A stretch of DNA of 64,000 nt from Rostratula benghalensis (lineage: Eukaryota; Chordata; Aves; Charadriiformes; Rostratulidae), in contig VXAI01000091.1 of the NCBI GenBank assembly GCA_013399305.1, forward strand, positions 1-64,000, read 5' to 3'. Under the pieces are notes generated by a model, which saw nothing but the letters and a program-made list of their open reading frames with translations, was not told where the DNA came from and ran no database searches. Shown here piece by piece: positions 49,898 through 63,269 of the stretch (within the stretch, counting starts at the first letter, position 1; each line of letters opens with the position of its first letter). The position numbers and the translations under genes were made by a program.

Positions 49898-50584
49898 CTA
49901 AGGTAGATAAGAAAACAAAATCAGCATATTACTCATGATTACACTGTATTTGCAGTTTTTCTGCTGTAGGAAAAAACAACTTTTAATAAAACAAAATATA
50001 AAAAGAGCTCAATAAAAATGTAAAAAGAAAGAAAAATGAAAACAGCTGTAACAAAATAAGATCAGCAACTAATGGGAAGAAAAAATACTGTAGATGTGCA
50101 CATTTCCTTCAGGACTGAACACAAGGTGGGTAGCTAAAAAGCTCTTCCAGAGTCACTGCCACCTCGGGAATGTCTCTCTGCCTTCTTTCTCCCTTGTTGA
50201 TAAAATGGGGAACTCGTGCCCACAAACAGCTTTTTTGCTTTAAGACCTTGGCTGCCCATTGCACTAATGCTGCAGAGGGCTGAGCAACGGACGCTCCGGA
50301 GGCACAGGGACACACAGGTTCAAAGCAAAGTATTGCAAGGCAGCACCAGCTCCCCAAATGAGCATTGTTGTGCACTGTGGAGAAGCTTTGTTATGGAGAA
50401 GACATTTCTGATCTCGCTACAAGAACTGATCCCTGAGGGCTTTAGCAGATGGAGTTGAAGGCAGCATTGAGACCCCTCTGGCTCCCTCATCCCCTACAGT
50501 GTATCCTGAGGTGTAATCCCCTTTCTCAGCTTCTCCTGCTCCACTCAGACGACCTCTGCTCTTCTCCGTCACACAGCAGTTCTC

Positions 50585-50695
50585 ACAGAATCACAGAATG
50601 ATAAGGGGTTGGAAGGGATTTCTGGAGATCATCTAGTCTACCCCCTTTGCCAAAGCAGGTCCACCTGGAGCAGGTTGCACAGCTCTGTCCTGCTC
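50585..50695 (-). mobile_element. short CR1 LINE 3' end, SRD5A2 intron 1
   Basis: The plus strand starts cagaatcacagaatgataag then ggttggaagggatttctgga and gatcatctagtctaccccct, the reverse complement of a CR1 tail. About 110 bases remain. Confidence 0.88.
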
Positions 50696-53600
50696 TGCTC
50701 AGACACTTCAACACAGAGGCAGAGCACGGCTGTTGGCTGCCTGGCAGAGCTGCTTTGCCTCCAGTCCCTGCCTCTCCTCCATGCTTTCAAAGTTTTCTTT
50801 AAAATAAGAAGAGATAAAAGCCTAAGTTTAATATACTGATCACCAAGATTTCCCTATAGGTCCAGCAGCTAGCACTTCCTTAGGCAAAAGCTGTGTTAAC
50901 ACTAGCAGTGACATTTGTAGGAGCAAATAAATAGCACTTGTGTAGTTTTAATTTTCACGTATCTTTGATTTGTGTAGATGGATCACTCTTGACACTTTGG
51001 ACAATCTGTATGATCCTTGGGAGAGTAAAACCGAGAAGTTATATTCATATTTGTTAGGTATTTTCTTACACGGCTAATTAAATTCTGTATGTGGTAAAAT
51101 CTACACTCTTTACTTCTTTCTTTTGCCCTCTTGGGCTTTAGATGGTGCTCATGATACGAATATATAAGCGCTGTTGATAAGTAATCCACCTCCCCTCCCA
51201 GGCTGCCAATATCAACTTAAACAGGCTGAGGCGTAAAATGTCATAACGTTATAAATCTAGATTCAATCCTACTGAGCCTATCCAAAAGTGAGTAAGCAGA
51301 GTACAAGAAACAACATGTGAAAGTATTCATTGGTTTCCAAATCAAGGTAAGCCAGATTTCCAGCAATCAAGACAGCTGTGATGCAGAAGTGATCAATATT
51401 TCTAAATATAGTGAAACCTAAGATGTATGGAGAATATTTTGCAGACAGTGACATCACACTTGTCATATTTACTACTGTATGGAAAGGAATGCGTTTTGGA
51501 GTAATGTTACCACTAATTAGTGGGTTTGCCATTCAGGGGTAGGATGATGGATTTATGAGTCGGCAAGGCCAACTTTAGCAACCTCACCTGCCTGTTGAAG
51601 TAATATTGACAAGCTGGTCCTGAGCAGCTATGAGAAGAAGCGGGAAGAAGAGAGAATGGTATCACACCACACAAAGTGAGTTTAGGAGGGGAATTTATAC
51701 AGCTGATTGGAGTGGGACCTGCGCTGCTTTATCCTTTGTCAAAACCAGCTACGTCTGAGAGTCTCTTAAATTTTACAGCTGACTCCCAGAAAAGTTGATT
51801 GTTCCCATGATGCACCCCGATGGTGCTGTTGCAAGATAAAGTTTATAGACCTTTGACCGTGACTTGTCCTGCAGTAACAGGAGGTCAAAAATCAGCAGTA
51901 GACCGATCTACCATGGATTTAGTGGATGCAGTACAGAAAGAACCAGTATGCAAAATGCAAGTACTATTTCAGGGGTGCCAGAAGACATCACCTTTTCTTT
52001 TGTTGAGGGAGTGAAATCCTGGCATTGCTGAAATCCTGCCTCATAGAAGTTTTAAAAATCCAAATCAGTATTTCATCCAAGAATCTTTGTTGTGAAGAAA
52101 CTCCTCTGAGGAATTCTGCTCGGTCTGTAAGTCCAGAGGTCAGATTCAGTTCTCTATATCTGAACAATACCTAAGTCTTTGCTTTAATACAGCACTTGGA
52201 AGCTTGTTCTAATAGTTACTTGAGCGTACATAAACTACTCCTCATGAGTTTTGAAAAAGCAACTGAGATAAAGTGGGGATATTCAGTAGATTTAAATATC
52301 CTATGGAAAAGCCTACAACTCTACTAGAAATATTCTGCAGTGTAAAAATCAAAGGCGGACTAAAGGCCACTATATTAAATAACAGCACAAAAACTGGCCT
52401 TTTGGATGTAGACCAATGACAAATTTTACCTTTTTCTTTCAGTGGGGTATTGATGATTAATCTGTTATCCCTTTGTTATCTTTATTGGCCAAAGGCACTG
52501 CATCTGACTAAAACATTGCCAACACCTTCTTTTTAAATGAGTGAATACTAAATTATTCATCTTCTTCTCCATCATTTATTTTGAAGAACAGATTTTGAAG
52601 AGAAAGTGATTTGACATTGCATCAAATTTCATCTTAAAGCTGTTAGTCCAGCTCCAGAGACCCTCATCCAAACTAGGGGAAAGTATAGCTTTGCTCTTCT
52701 TCCCATAGAGGGTGGAAATCTTTTCATAAATGTTACTGTAATCCACTAAAAGTGAGCTCTCAGTCCTCCTATATCTTGCTAATTGGAGATGTTGATGCTG
52801 CCGCTGCTGTGTCTTTTCCTCTCAATGGCCCGGATGCAGTAGTTCAGATAGGAGCAGCTCATGCTTTCCAGTCTGGAAACTTGAGGTATTTGCAGTGCTC
52901 AGGAGGTGTTTTTCATGAGACTCAAGGTGTCAACAAACACAATGAACTTCCACCTGGGATATCTGTGATGTCCTGCATAAAGCCTCTAATTACTCCAGAG
53001 ACTTATGGATGTCATATGGCATGCCTCAAAGACATCTGCTGCTGAAAAGTCTGTACTAAAATCTCCACGTGCTTTCTCTTTTGGAGCCCAATCCTGCAGG
53101 TTATTTGTGCATTGCACTCTGAGGTAATTTTTAACTTTTACCATTTTTTTTAGTTGTATTACAGTGATTCCCATTGGATACTTACAGGAAAAGACTGTTA
53201 AGTCTATTCTCTATGTGTAGTCAACACCAGGGCACAATCTGGCACCTAATTTTCCTGTACCTGGTTCAAAATTTTTCAGTTTTCCCAATTGGTTTTAAAA
53301 AAATATAACAGTAAAAATGCCAGTTCCAAGCAGTAGGCAAATTTGGTATTAGTTCAAAGGGAAAGTAAAACATAATACCGCAAAATACTTTCAAAAAGGA
53401 AACAAAGCATTTTAACTCTCCATCATACAGTGCCCCGGTGTCACAAACTGGGGTAGAGCCCTCTCACACCCTGTATTCCTCTCTGCAAACATCCTACCCT
53501 GAGCTGCTTTGCCCTTCCCTTCTTATGGACTCTGCAGTAGTCCAAAAAGGTCAAGAAGCCAGATATATTTAAAGAAGAGGAGCAAGTAGGTTATTAGCAG

Positions 53601-53794
53601 CCACTTGTACTGTGCGGGGTGGACTGTGTCCTTTTTGCTAAGCAGATGTGCACAGAGAGACATGCTCTGGCACAGCTCAGGAACAAAATCCAGGCTACAA
53701 CCCAGGTAACACACACACCAGCAATGCTGTCAGGCAGGAATGCTGGACTGGCTATTAAGTCTCTGGCAATGCCCACTGCAGGTACAACACAGAC

Positions 53795-54070
53795 CACAGA
53801 ATGGTTCAGATTGGAAAGGACCTTAAAATTCATCGAGTTCCAACCCCCCTGCCATGGCCAGGGACACCTCCCACTAGAGCAGGTTGCTCAAAGCCCCATC
53901 CAGCCTGGCCTTAAACACTTTCAGGGAGTGGGCATTCACCACTCCTCTGGGCAACCTGTTCCAGTGCCTCACCACCCTCACAGTAAAGAACTTCTTCCTA
54001 ATATTTAATATAAATCTCCCCTCTTTTAGTTTAAAACTGTTAGCCCTTATCCTTGCAGATCTCTTGACTG
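53795..54070 (-). mobile_element. CR1 LINE 3' end, SRD5A2 intron 1
   Basis: The minus-strand frame includes [20 protein letters not shown] and FKARLDGALSNLL, and the plus strand shows acagaatggttcagattgga at the 3' end. 5'-truncated, in sense orientation with SRD5A2. Confidence 0.92.
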
Positions 54071-54889
54071 CAGTTTTGCAGTTGTATCTCATCTCTTGGT
54101 GTAAGAAAGGCTGTAAATTCAGAACCTGGGCTTTTTTCTGAAGCTGATGTCCAGCTGTAGCTGCCTGCAGAGCCCGCTAGCACAGAGGGTGCACAGTGGC
54201 TGTGTGTGCCACTGAGTGACTGCACAACCTCCTTACCAGAGTGGAGGGTGTTCCATGCCCAATTCCTGCATCACTGGGACTGTGTGAAACCATCAGATAG
54301 CTGTTATCACTTGCTGGTCCACAACCCAGTTTGTAAACTCACCTTAAATCATTGTCCAGTGACTGCGATGGGAGCAAGAGAACTCCCTTTCTATTTTAAT
54401 CATGCAGATTTAGAGATCTAGTTATGATTAACACAAAGGTGGAATTATTTCTCTTTTCCAAGCCACATGCATAACATCCCATTTCCATGATCCTCCAAAG
54501 ATCTTTAGACAATAGTAAACCTGTCATGTCAGGTTCATTTCCAAGTATTCTGTCTAAAATAAAATTTGCTCAATTTACAATCCTTGGCCTGTTTGTGGCC
54601 CACGTATGAAACTCATCCAACCTGAAACTGGCTGGTAGGGATGCTCTTTCTTTGTGGTCTCTTAGCAGCAGGCTCAAGGTTGAATGAGGATATCTGGCAG
54701 GAGCAGACTCATTTTTCCTGGGCAAAAGATGAGGCACACATCTGATCAAGGGATGGTAGAAGGACTGAGGAAGCCCTGAGACAGATAGCACCATCCTTGG
54801 GTTTGAGGAGTTCTTGAGAAGAAGGGCAATGAAAAGCAGAAAGTCACTGATTTAAAGCAAAGACACCAGAAATGCAGAAGGATTCAGTG

Positions 54890-54930
54890 GCAGAATAAGA
54901 GGAGGTGTGGGCAGAATAAGAGGAGGTGTG
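54890..54930 (+). repeat. tandem duplication, 20-bp units with one-base spacer
   Basis: gcagaataagaggaggtgtg is repeated exactly at 54890-54909 and 54911-54930 within SRD5A2 intron 1. Confidence 0.85.
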
Positions 54931-57900
54931 GAAGAGGCTGCCATACTGAACCATTAGGGCTGCTGAATTTGGACTGGAGATTAATAAGAAGAGACATAAG
55001 AGAAAAAAAAAAACATACAATATTAGAAAATTATTTGGGAGAGCTGAATAGCTGTGATCAAGAGTTTTCATGATATTGAAAGGAAGTAAGTTTGAATACA
55101 ACTAAAAGAAACGTCTGCTAAATGCAACATAGAAACAACCTTGACATAAAGAGCTTGGTATGACTGGCAGAGGACAGAGGATAGTCATAGCTTATAGACA
55201 CAGGCAGGTCCTTTAATAAAAAGACAAAAAGCTCTAAAGGTTTAGAATACATATTCATTTTTATATTTCAGGCAATAAATCTTATTCCATTTAAGAGAAG
55301 CAGAAGGCAGCAGCTACCCTGGCCAACAGCCCACCATTTACTGCACTTTCTTTTGAATGATTCAATGTTGACTTCTACCAAGACAGAATACTGACCGTGA
55401 AGGACCTTTACTCTAATCCAGTATGATAACTTCAGGGTTTCATAATGTCTCATGACTCATCTAACAGCACTGCACACAAACTGAACGAGTTAAAAATGAT
55501 AGAGTAAACTTCCTAGAGTAGGTAGCAATTGATTAACATGTCCGTTTAAGAGTGAAGCTCCAGAGAGATTCTTGCTATCCCAAGAAGGCTGACACTGCAG
55601 ATGGCAGCACTTGCAGAAGCCAACTCCATCAAAGACTGGCAGTCAAAGGGAATCAGCAACTGTGCTTGAATCATGGCCACACAGTTAATAAGTACAGACT
55701 TCAGGCTGAATCCCTGGTGGTGGGTCCGAAAAGCTCAGTTGCTTACAACTGCATTTGAATAAAGTGGTATTATAGTAAAAAATATACAAATATTTGCAAA
55801 AGAATATGCATCTGACACAAATGACTAAAAATAAAATGCTACTTCTATATTATTGTCAACCATTGCTGAAAAAAAAAAAAATGGTGCATTTGTCCTTGGA
55901 TTTAAGGAATTTTTAAGAAATTTAAGGAATTTATCTGAGCTTTTAAAGGCATTTTAATTTTAGGAATCTGAGCTATTTAATGCTCCCAACACTACAAATA
56001 CCTAAAGTCAACCGTTCTGAACATCTAGCACTAGTCAGTAGTCCCTCATTGATTGTTACAAATTTTAGGCGTCCTATACAGTTACTAAAGGAGAAGAACA
56101 AACGCAATTCAGGGATGAAACCAAGTCTTCTTCATATTGTATACAGGAATTATTAGATACGCTGTACTTAATAAAATACACCTGGTTGAAAAAAAGGAAG
56201 GAAAAGGGGAGGGACAGGACGTAAAAGTGGGTATTAGTTCTTAATTATTAAAGAAGAACTGTGTGGGCTCAACTCCAAGGCAAAAGTTTTTGCTCTTCTA
56301 AATTCCCTAAAACAGCAGGCAGATTTCAAAAGTGTTTTGCAAGTTTGTTTATAAATTAGTTCCTTACTTCTCTTGTTGTTCTTCCATTATTTCTGAAACT
56401 GTCACTGGAAAAGGCTGGTATTTCCCAGTGATTACCAGTATCTAGACAGAACCAACAAAGAAGAATTCTTCCTTGCCACTGGTAAAAAAGGCATTGAATC
56501 GTGAAAAGCATTGACCTTTTCTACTTGCATTAGCAGGTATAGAAATAAAAGTTATACCTAAATTATTACGCATTTTCTAAAGGGAAACCAAGAACAGAAT
56601 TGTTGGTTTTGGTGCATTAACAAGTTGCATCAGCAAGTTATACTCAGTATGCATTTATATTGGTATATTTGTCTCTTAAATGTCTCCATTTTGGTGTACA
56701 AATACCAAATGGGTTTTAAATACCCCTAAATATGAAATACCAGTTTATTTATATTTACTATTAGCTAACCCACTGTTTCTTCCTTCTTGATTGTAATGTG
56801 GAAAGGTGATCTGAATAAGTGCTGAACTAAACATTAGGAAAAATTGATTGAACCCATAACCAAAGGCAACTGAAGCGAGAATCCAGAACCAGCTGTTAAT
56901 ATCTTTCTCACCATCACCTGCCAAACTGGGAAAATTCATTGGTAAGATGGGGATTTGTCTTTAAAACATGTTGCTTTTTTATAGCCAAATAAGATAAAGT
57001 GAAGCTTATAAAGCAAAGGAGATATATCCTCTGTACAGATCCCTGTTGAAATTTGTACCATCCTATACAGACCCACAGTCTGCCCTCAGACACTAGACAG
57101 TCAGGATCCTGGAATCCAGGATGTATGGCATGATGAACCTTTTGTCTAAAATGCTAATCACTAATGCTTGTAACAGCCTCTTTGACTGGAAGTGCTATAT
57201 ATCTACAACTGTAGGAGGCAGGACTCATTTCTATATTTAACTAGGCAATCCTATTTTCTTAAAATAGGTTTGTTGAGTGAAGAAATTGACATAAATTGGA
57301 TTTATTATAGGAGAGATAATCTTTCTTGGTGAGAGAGGGGCTCTGGCAAGCGGGAATCAAGAAATCTAGCACAAGCAAAACCTTTTGCTCAGGCTGAAGA
57401 CAGAACTCAATGCCAGGCCAGATATCCCAGTTGAAACCCTAACTAGGCTTGGTCCAGATTTATACTTGTACAAGCATAAAAGGACAGGGTTAACACAACT
57501 AGATGGATTGTGGTGATGGCAAGCATGCAGATCTCACAGTGTTTCATGCTTCCCTCTACTACCTGAGAGTATCTAAAGGGCAGCAGTACTTTATGAGAAT
57601 GTTTGCTGTTTTATCTAAGCAATGATGTGTTAAAGTCTTAGCCAGCCAAAGTATATATTTCAGAAAGGTATCTCACTCTTTTCTTCTCCAGAAATAACCA
57701 CTTGATATTTATGAAGACAGATCACTTTGTTTCTATTGCTAAAGTGTGGGTGTCTGCCAAAAGCATGAAATGTGTGCCAGAGTAACTTAACCAGACACTG
57801 TGCTATGCACTTCAAAAAGCTCACTGCTCCACTGGAGCAGGGAGTTCAAAGAGTTCACAGAGGTTAAGAGTGTGAGCAGAACAAAAGGATGCAACTGCAT

Positions 57901-59361
57901 GAAAAATGGACCAAAATCCAAGGACACACAAATCTGTGCTCTTACAACTGCAATTAGAGAAAGTGCAAATAGTTTGCATGAGTGTTCCACATGGGCCTCA
58001 GAAATAGCTAAAGGAAGGCAGACATTTGGTCAGCTATCCATTTCCAAAGCTAAATCTTGGTCAGACTGTGTCCTGACCAGGGATGCATACACTATCTTTA
58101 GAGTCACAACTAGAGTTACACGACACATTTTAATAGTCCAAAATACTATTAACTGGCTTTTTTCCACTCTAGCAATTCCTTCTTTTCCTCTTTTATGCCT
58201 AAACTCTTGCTCTGCTCCATTTTGCTCTTCTAGCCTTCTTGACTTTGTCCTTTCTTCTTCAGATTCTGTTCTATGGCTCTTCTTGTGGTTTTTTTTTTTT
58301 TTTTAAAATTTTTCCAAGTAGGAGTTGTTCCTCTCACTTCCCTACCATTCTGCCTCTCTTTCATTGTAGTTCTTGCACCTTTGTCTGACTCCCTTGGTAG
58401 GGGAGTAATGCAGTTATGGCTGTGTATCTTTAGCAATAGGACTGCTCCTCCTGGGCTTTCTAACAGGTCTTTGATCCCTCTGCAGCAGCTTTTCTGGGTC
58501 CTGTAGCTGGAAAGGACTCAGCAATGACACAGGATTAGTATGGTTTACATTGACATGTATACAAAAATGCATATTCCTATACTATTTAATTCCACATTCC
58601 ATTGGCTTTGCACGGCCTCCATAGTGTCAAGTTTCAGTAAACTACAAACTCTTTGCATAATTGGGACATAAAAGAGCATTGACAGTTGCTGCACTAGAAA
58701 CTGGCTGTTTGTCCCAGAGCAACACTGCGCACCTGTGGACGTCTGGAGAGATGCAGATCTCTTGAGTCTCCTTTCTCCCAAGCACCCATGCAATTGGTTT
58801 GTGCGAGGGAGGTACAGACCAGGGACCTGGTGGTGGAGGGTTTCCAGTGCCAGTCATTAGCCAGGAAGCACGTCCACCCTCGGGAATCTTTAAGCGCGTG
58901 TTCAAAGACAGCAAGGCCACTGCTCTCATGCACAGCAAGCAGGCTTCCAGCTGCCGGCTTCACTGCTCAGCCCTGGCAGCCATGCCTGGCAAAAAGAGTC
59001 ACAAAGCAGAAGCCATGCTTCGGGACAGGAGTCCATGAGATGACAGCCAGCTGCAGGAGTCTTACCCTCAGAACATGAGATTGACCCATCTGGGTTGTTT
59101 GTTTATTCTGCTACATGAAGTAGTTTGAGATTGTAAGCAATGTATTGCTGAAAAAAAGAAAAAAAAAATCTGTGAGAAAACTGAGGTTGTAAACTAAAGC
59201 AGTTTCTCTCTAGCTCTGCTTTATAGACATTTCTGTCAAAACCAGGTCTAAGTCCTTACTCTGTTGGGAGTGTTTCTTTCATCATACAGCAGGGTAATGG
59301 TAAAAGGATTTTTGACTGTTTTACCACCGTCCATAGAGTTCAAAAGTACTGCACTTGGTCA

Positions 59362-59430
59362 TAGTGTTGTCTAGGTTGGAAGGGACCTTTCAGAAATATC
59401 AAATCAGCTTCTTCCTTATTTGTTCCTATG
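59362..59430 (-). mobile_element. possible very short CR1 3' remnant
   Basis: The plus-strand block gtctaggttggaagggacctttcag resembles the reverse complement of the CR1 3' end. Sequence beyond it is not recognisably CR1. Confidence 0.4.
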
Positions 59431-60544
59431 CAAAGACATCCTCTAAGAAACTGAAAGATTCAACAACAAATCTCTGCAGTAGTTTACACCTGTTGTGTGT
59501 TTGGAAAATCTTCTTCAGAACTGAAAAGGCCAGAAACACTGCATACAGGTTTTGTCCAGAATGGCAAAAAACGTAAAGCTGAAAATTATACTTTCTAAAT
59601 CCTTAGGATCACATTTTGAAGAACATTGGCTGAAATGTCTTATACTTGGATAGGTAGGAAATCAAATTTCTTCTGAACCTGTATGACTTCATGGCATCTG
59701 TGGCAGTACATACAGAAAAGACATAGAGAGGAACGGAATCTGAAACAGCATGGTCAGGTCCTCAGTTTGTGCTCACATTAAAATGATCAGAGGACTTAAT
59801 GTCTTCTTTGTTCTCTAAGGAAAACCTCTCCCATGGGCTGACTCTGAGTCACAGTCATCTTTGCTCTCTCCCAAAATCTGTCAAAAGACTTCCTAACACT
59901 GAAAATTGCTAAGTGAAACACTCAACACAAAGAAAGTGTCAGTATTAAAGTGTCTCTTGATACCTGGATACTGTTCTCTCACATTATCTCCTTTTCCCTT
60001 CCATTTCTTCTCACTCCTGCCCCACCTTCAGCTCTACCAGTTTTAACAGTCGTCTTTCTTATCCCTTCCTGCGTTACTCTCTTTCACCTGACCTTTTTAT
60101 CTCTTCCCTCCTTCTAGCCCTGACTGCAAATTTCACGGTGTTTTTTATTTCTCCACGTTCAAGACAAATTGTATTTACCAAATCTATTCTTCCAGAACTC
60201 CACCTAGGAGACAACTTCTTCTGTGTTGAGTACCCTACCAGAAAGAACTACAAGAAAAGTCCTGCTCTGCCCCTGCAGTGCTGGTCTGGACAATACTTGG
60301 CTGGATGGCAGGCTCACACACTGTGGTCCTGCTTAAAGCCTCAGATGAGCCGGAGGAATTGCTCTGCATGGGCAGACTCTGAAGATGTTAGCTGACAAAT
60401 TTTATGTTTGAACAGACACAAAAGCATTTCTCAGAAACAACTCAGCCAAGTTTAAATTGCTTTTCCTGGGAACAGCCAGAGACACATCTCTGTATTTTAG
60501 TAACCTTAATCCAGGCCAAGTTTGAAAATATGAATACTTTAATG

Positions 60545-60549
<5 letters not shown>

Positions 60550-60585
<36 letters not shown>
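60550..60585 (+). repeat. poly(A) run, 36 bases
   Basis: An uninterrupted run of 36 A in SRD5A2 intron 1, the longest homopolymer in the window. No AATAAA lies just upstream and no flanking direct repeats were seen. Confidence 0.9.
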
Positions 60586-60587
<2 letters not shown>

Positions 60588-63269
60588 AATTCTGAAGAGA
60601 AACAAATAAATACAAAGAACTCAATAGCACAATGCAAATACAACTTTTTTTTCCTCCTCTCTTTCACTGTTCTCGGGAGCAGCAAAAATTTTCTGGATGC
60701 ATATGCATTGTCCTGCCCCTGTGTGTTGCACATGACAGGAATCACCAGAAAGTTTGCTTAGGAGAACACTCTCCAGAGGTATTTCCACGTGCATCTCTAG
60801 CAGGAGACCACACTAAAGTGACTAGACTGCTTTGAGTAGCCCAGCTAACTTCTTTAAAGCTCTCTTTAGCCTTCCTGCCCCACACTAAATGATGACATGA
60901 AGCCTAACTCAATGGCATTTGGCTTTCTAGGAGAGCTGCCCAGCCCATCTTTGCAGTACATCAAAGTGCTTCATGTTGTCACTCTGCCCCAGGATCTGCT
61001 CCAGCATAGTCCTGCGTGGAAACTGATCTGTTCCTTACCATCTCTGATAGGCAAACCCCCTTTCTCTACTAGACAACACATCTCTTTGCAGATAAACTTG
61101 ATACAGTGACATTTCCCAAAGGTGTTTCTGGGAGGCATTCTCCCACCATGGTAAGTGATGGATTAAGCTGATGAGCAGTAGCACAATTAAAAGCAAAACA
61201 GTGTATTATATACGACAAAAGTTGACTGGTATTGCTACTCTACTACATGTTTATTAAGAGTAATTAGAAGGAAGGAGGTCACAACCAACTTCCTTCAAAC
61301 TTCCTTCAAAAGCTTTTTTCATTATTATTGCAAGTCACATTTTGATGCACTTTTCTAGGAATGGTGAAACTTTCTGCCCATCCTTAGGTATTGATACTGT
61401 AGCAATTGAAGTCTCAAACCTTCACAGCTAGATAGAACTTAGCTGGGTCTTAAAATTAATTTGGATCTATAGAAAAAAATATTTTTTTTTCTTTTTATCA
61501 GTTGACTTTCTCCATCTTCCTGAACCAAATATTTTAACCCAGTTCAAGAATTATTTTTTTTTTTTTTTTTTACAAAATAACTTCATTGCTTCTCTTGTAT
61601 CTGTGAGATATTCCAAAAATAAAGTCAGATAAGTGGACAGCAAATATTAACACAGCTCCTATGTTTAAACGGGTGCAGATGTACATGAATTTGATTATTT
61701 TAACAAATTTTGTAAGGACTACCCTACTTATCAATTCATCTGTCACATTTAAATCAACACCTAGAGGAAGAGAAGGACACTTCAAGGTGTGTAACTTAAG
61801 TATAGTCTCTTGATTTATAGTTTGAAAGTATTTCTTTATCCTAATTCTTCTTGACCAAAATTACTTTAATTTTGAAGGAGATACTAAGAATATAACTTAC
61901 ACTAAGAGAAATAGAAGCAGTGTGTGAGATGGATATTTATTTATAATCATACTCCTATGGTTATTTCATAATTTTTTATTCTTAACTGAGCTCCCCATAA
62001 GTGTGAAATGACCTAATTGTATAAGCTTTTGGGTACATGAAGGGGCTTGTGAAAATTCATTCTTTTGTCAAGCTATATTGGCTCAGTAAAAAAGTGCTAC
62101 ATCACCCCATAATGACTGCCCCTCTTACAATAAGAAATAAATTTTTAAAAAACTAGACTTGTGGACCTTGAAAGAAAAAGGTCCATAACAAGTTTCCCAC
62201 TGTGCATACAAAATGAACATCAACACAATATGGGAGTACTGTAGACATCCCATGATTAAAACAAGTAATTTCCTTGTTTGGTAAAAACATTATTATTTTT
62301 AAGTAAAAACATTAACTGAAACTCCTGTATATAATTTAATCTTTTTAATCTCTGTCTTTGTATAGCCTTTTATAACTCTACTTTTCTAATATCAACAGCA
62401 GGAATCTGCTAATGCAAATTCAGATCTTTATACCCTCATCAGTCTTATCAAAGCTCAGTGGAGTTCAGTGCTCAAAATGTATCTTCCAACAAGGCTTTAA
62501 AATCCCATGATATCAAGTGTCATAACTTCCTCACTGGACACAAACCTCACATAGGTGAGATCAGAGGGACCTACTGTAAAAATTATGAGCAAATTAATTT
62601 ATAGAAGTCACTGTTACTTTATAGAAGATTTACTCATTTGGGGCCTGGATCCACCTGTATTTCTCTGGAGGCCTGAGCTGCTTTTCATACCAATCTTGAG
62701 TAAGCACACCTACATGAAAAAAATTACCAGCGCGTCCAGGTAAATGGTGCACCCACCTGACCAACCAGGCAGTACAGGTGGGCTTAAAAAGGGACTGCAC
62801 AAGCCACAGTTTGCAGATCCTGGGCAGAAGGAGAGTTCTTTTAATTTCTGTCCCCACCTTAGTTTTGGAGAGAGGGGAACAGACCTAAAGAAGCATAAAA
62901 AAACTTATTCAGGATTATTGTTTTCATGTGCTCCCCATTTCCCCCTATTTTGCCATGAAAGCCTGCTCTCCCTGACCTTTTCAGAAGGATGTTAATTTGT
63001 AGAAAAACAAGCACAGGCACAGCAGATGCATCACCTGCATGTGATCAAATGGTTTTGGGAATCCAGCTGTGTTTGAAAGAGCAGCCTACTAAATGTCTGT
63101 CAGAATCACCTGAGGACACTTCAGAAATTAAAACAGCAATATTTCCTTTTAATATACTAAATGAGTAAAAGATTATTATTTTGATTGGAAACAAAGTTGC
63201 AAGAGAAGGAAATAAATTACTAAATGTACCAAATCTTGGTTGTATTTGAAACTGAAATGCCAAACTGGC

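Larger units (their letters stand above)
49898..63269 (-). other. SRD5A2 intron 1 (partial), at least 14 kb
   Basis: No SRD5A2 exon 1 is present on the minus strand up to the right edge. I looked for the family's N-terminal PARAAWFLQELPSF-like segment. CR1 copies lie at 50585-50695, 53795-54070 and 63270 onward. A 36-base poly(A) lies at 60550-60585 and a 21-bp-period duplication at 54890-54930. Nothing else is supported. Confidence 0.75.

Noticed and set aside
52752..53045. Plus-strand 97-codon frame
   Set aside because: No recognisable motif and no splice context.
56745..56939. Minus-strand 64-codon frame with a hydrophobic, protein-like composition (DINSWFWILASVAFGYGF)
   Set aside because: It does not match SRD5A2 exon 1 or any family I can name, lacks convincing flanking splice sites in phase, and lies in the middle of an intron.
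57800..58306. Plus-strand 168-codon frame in SRD5A2 intron 1
   Set aside because: No domain resemblance, ends in a poly(T)-derived Phe run, and overlaps minus-strand frames; most likely chance.
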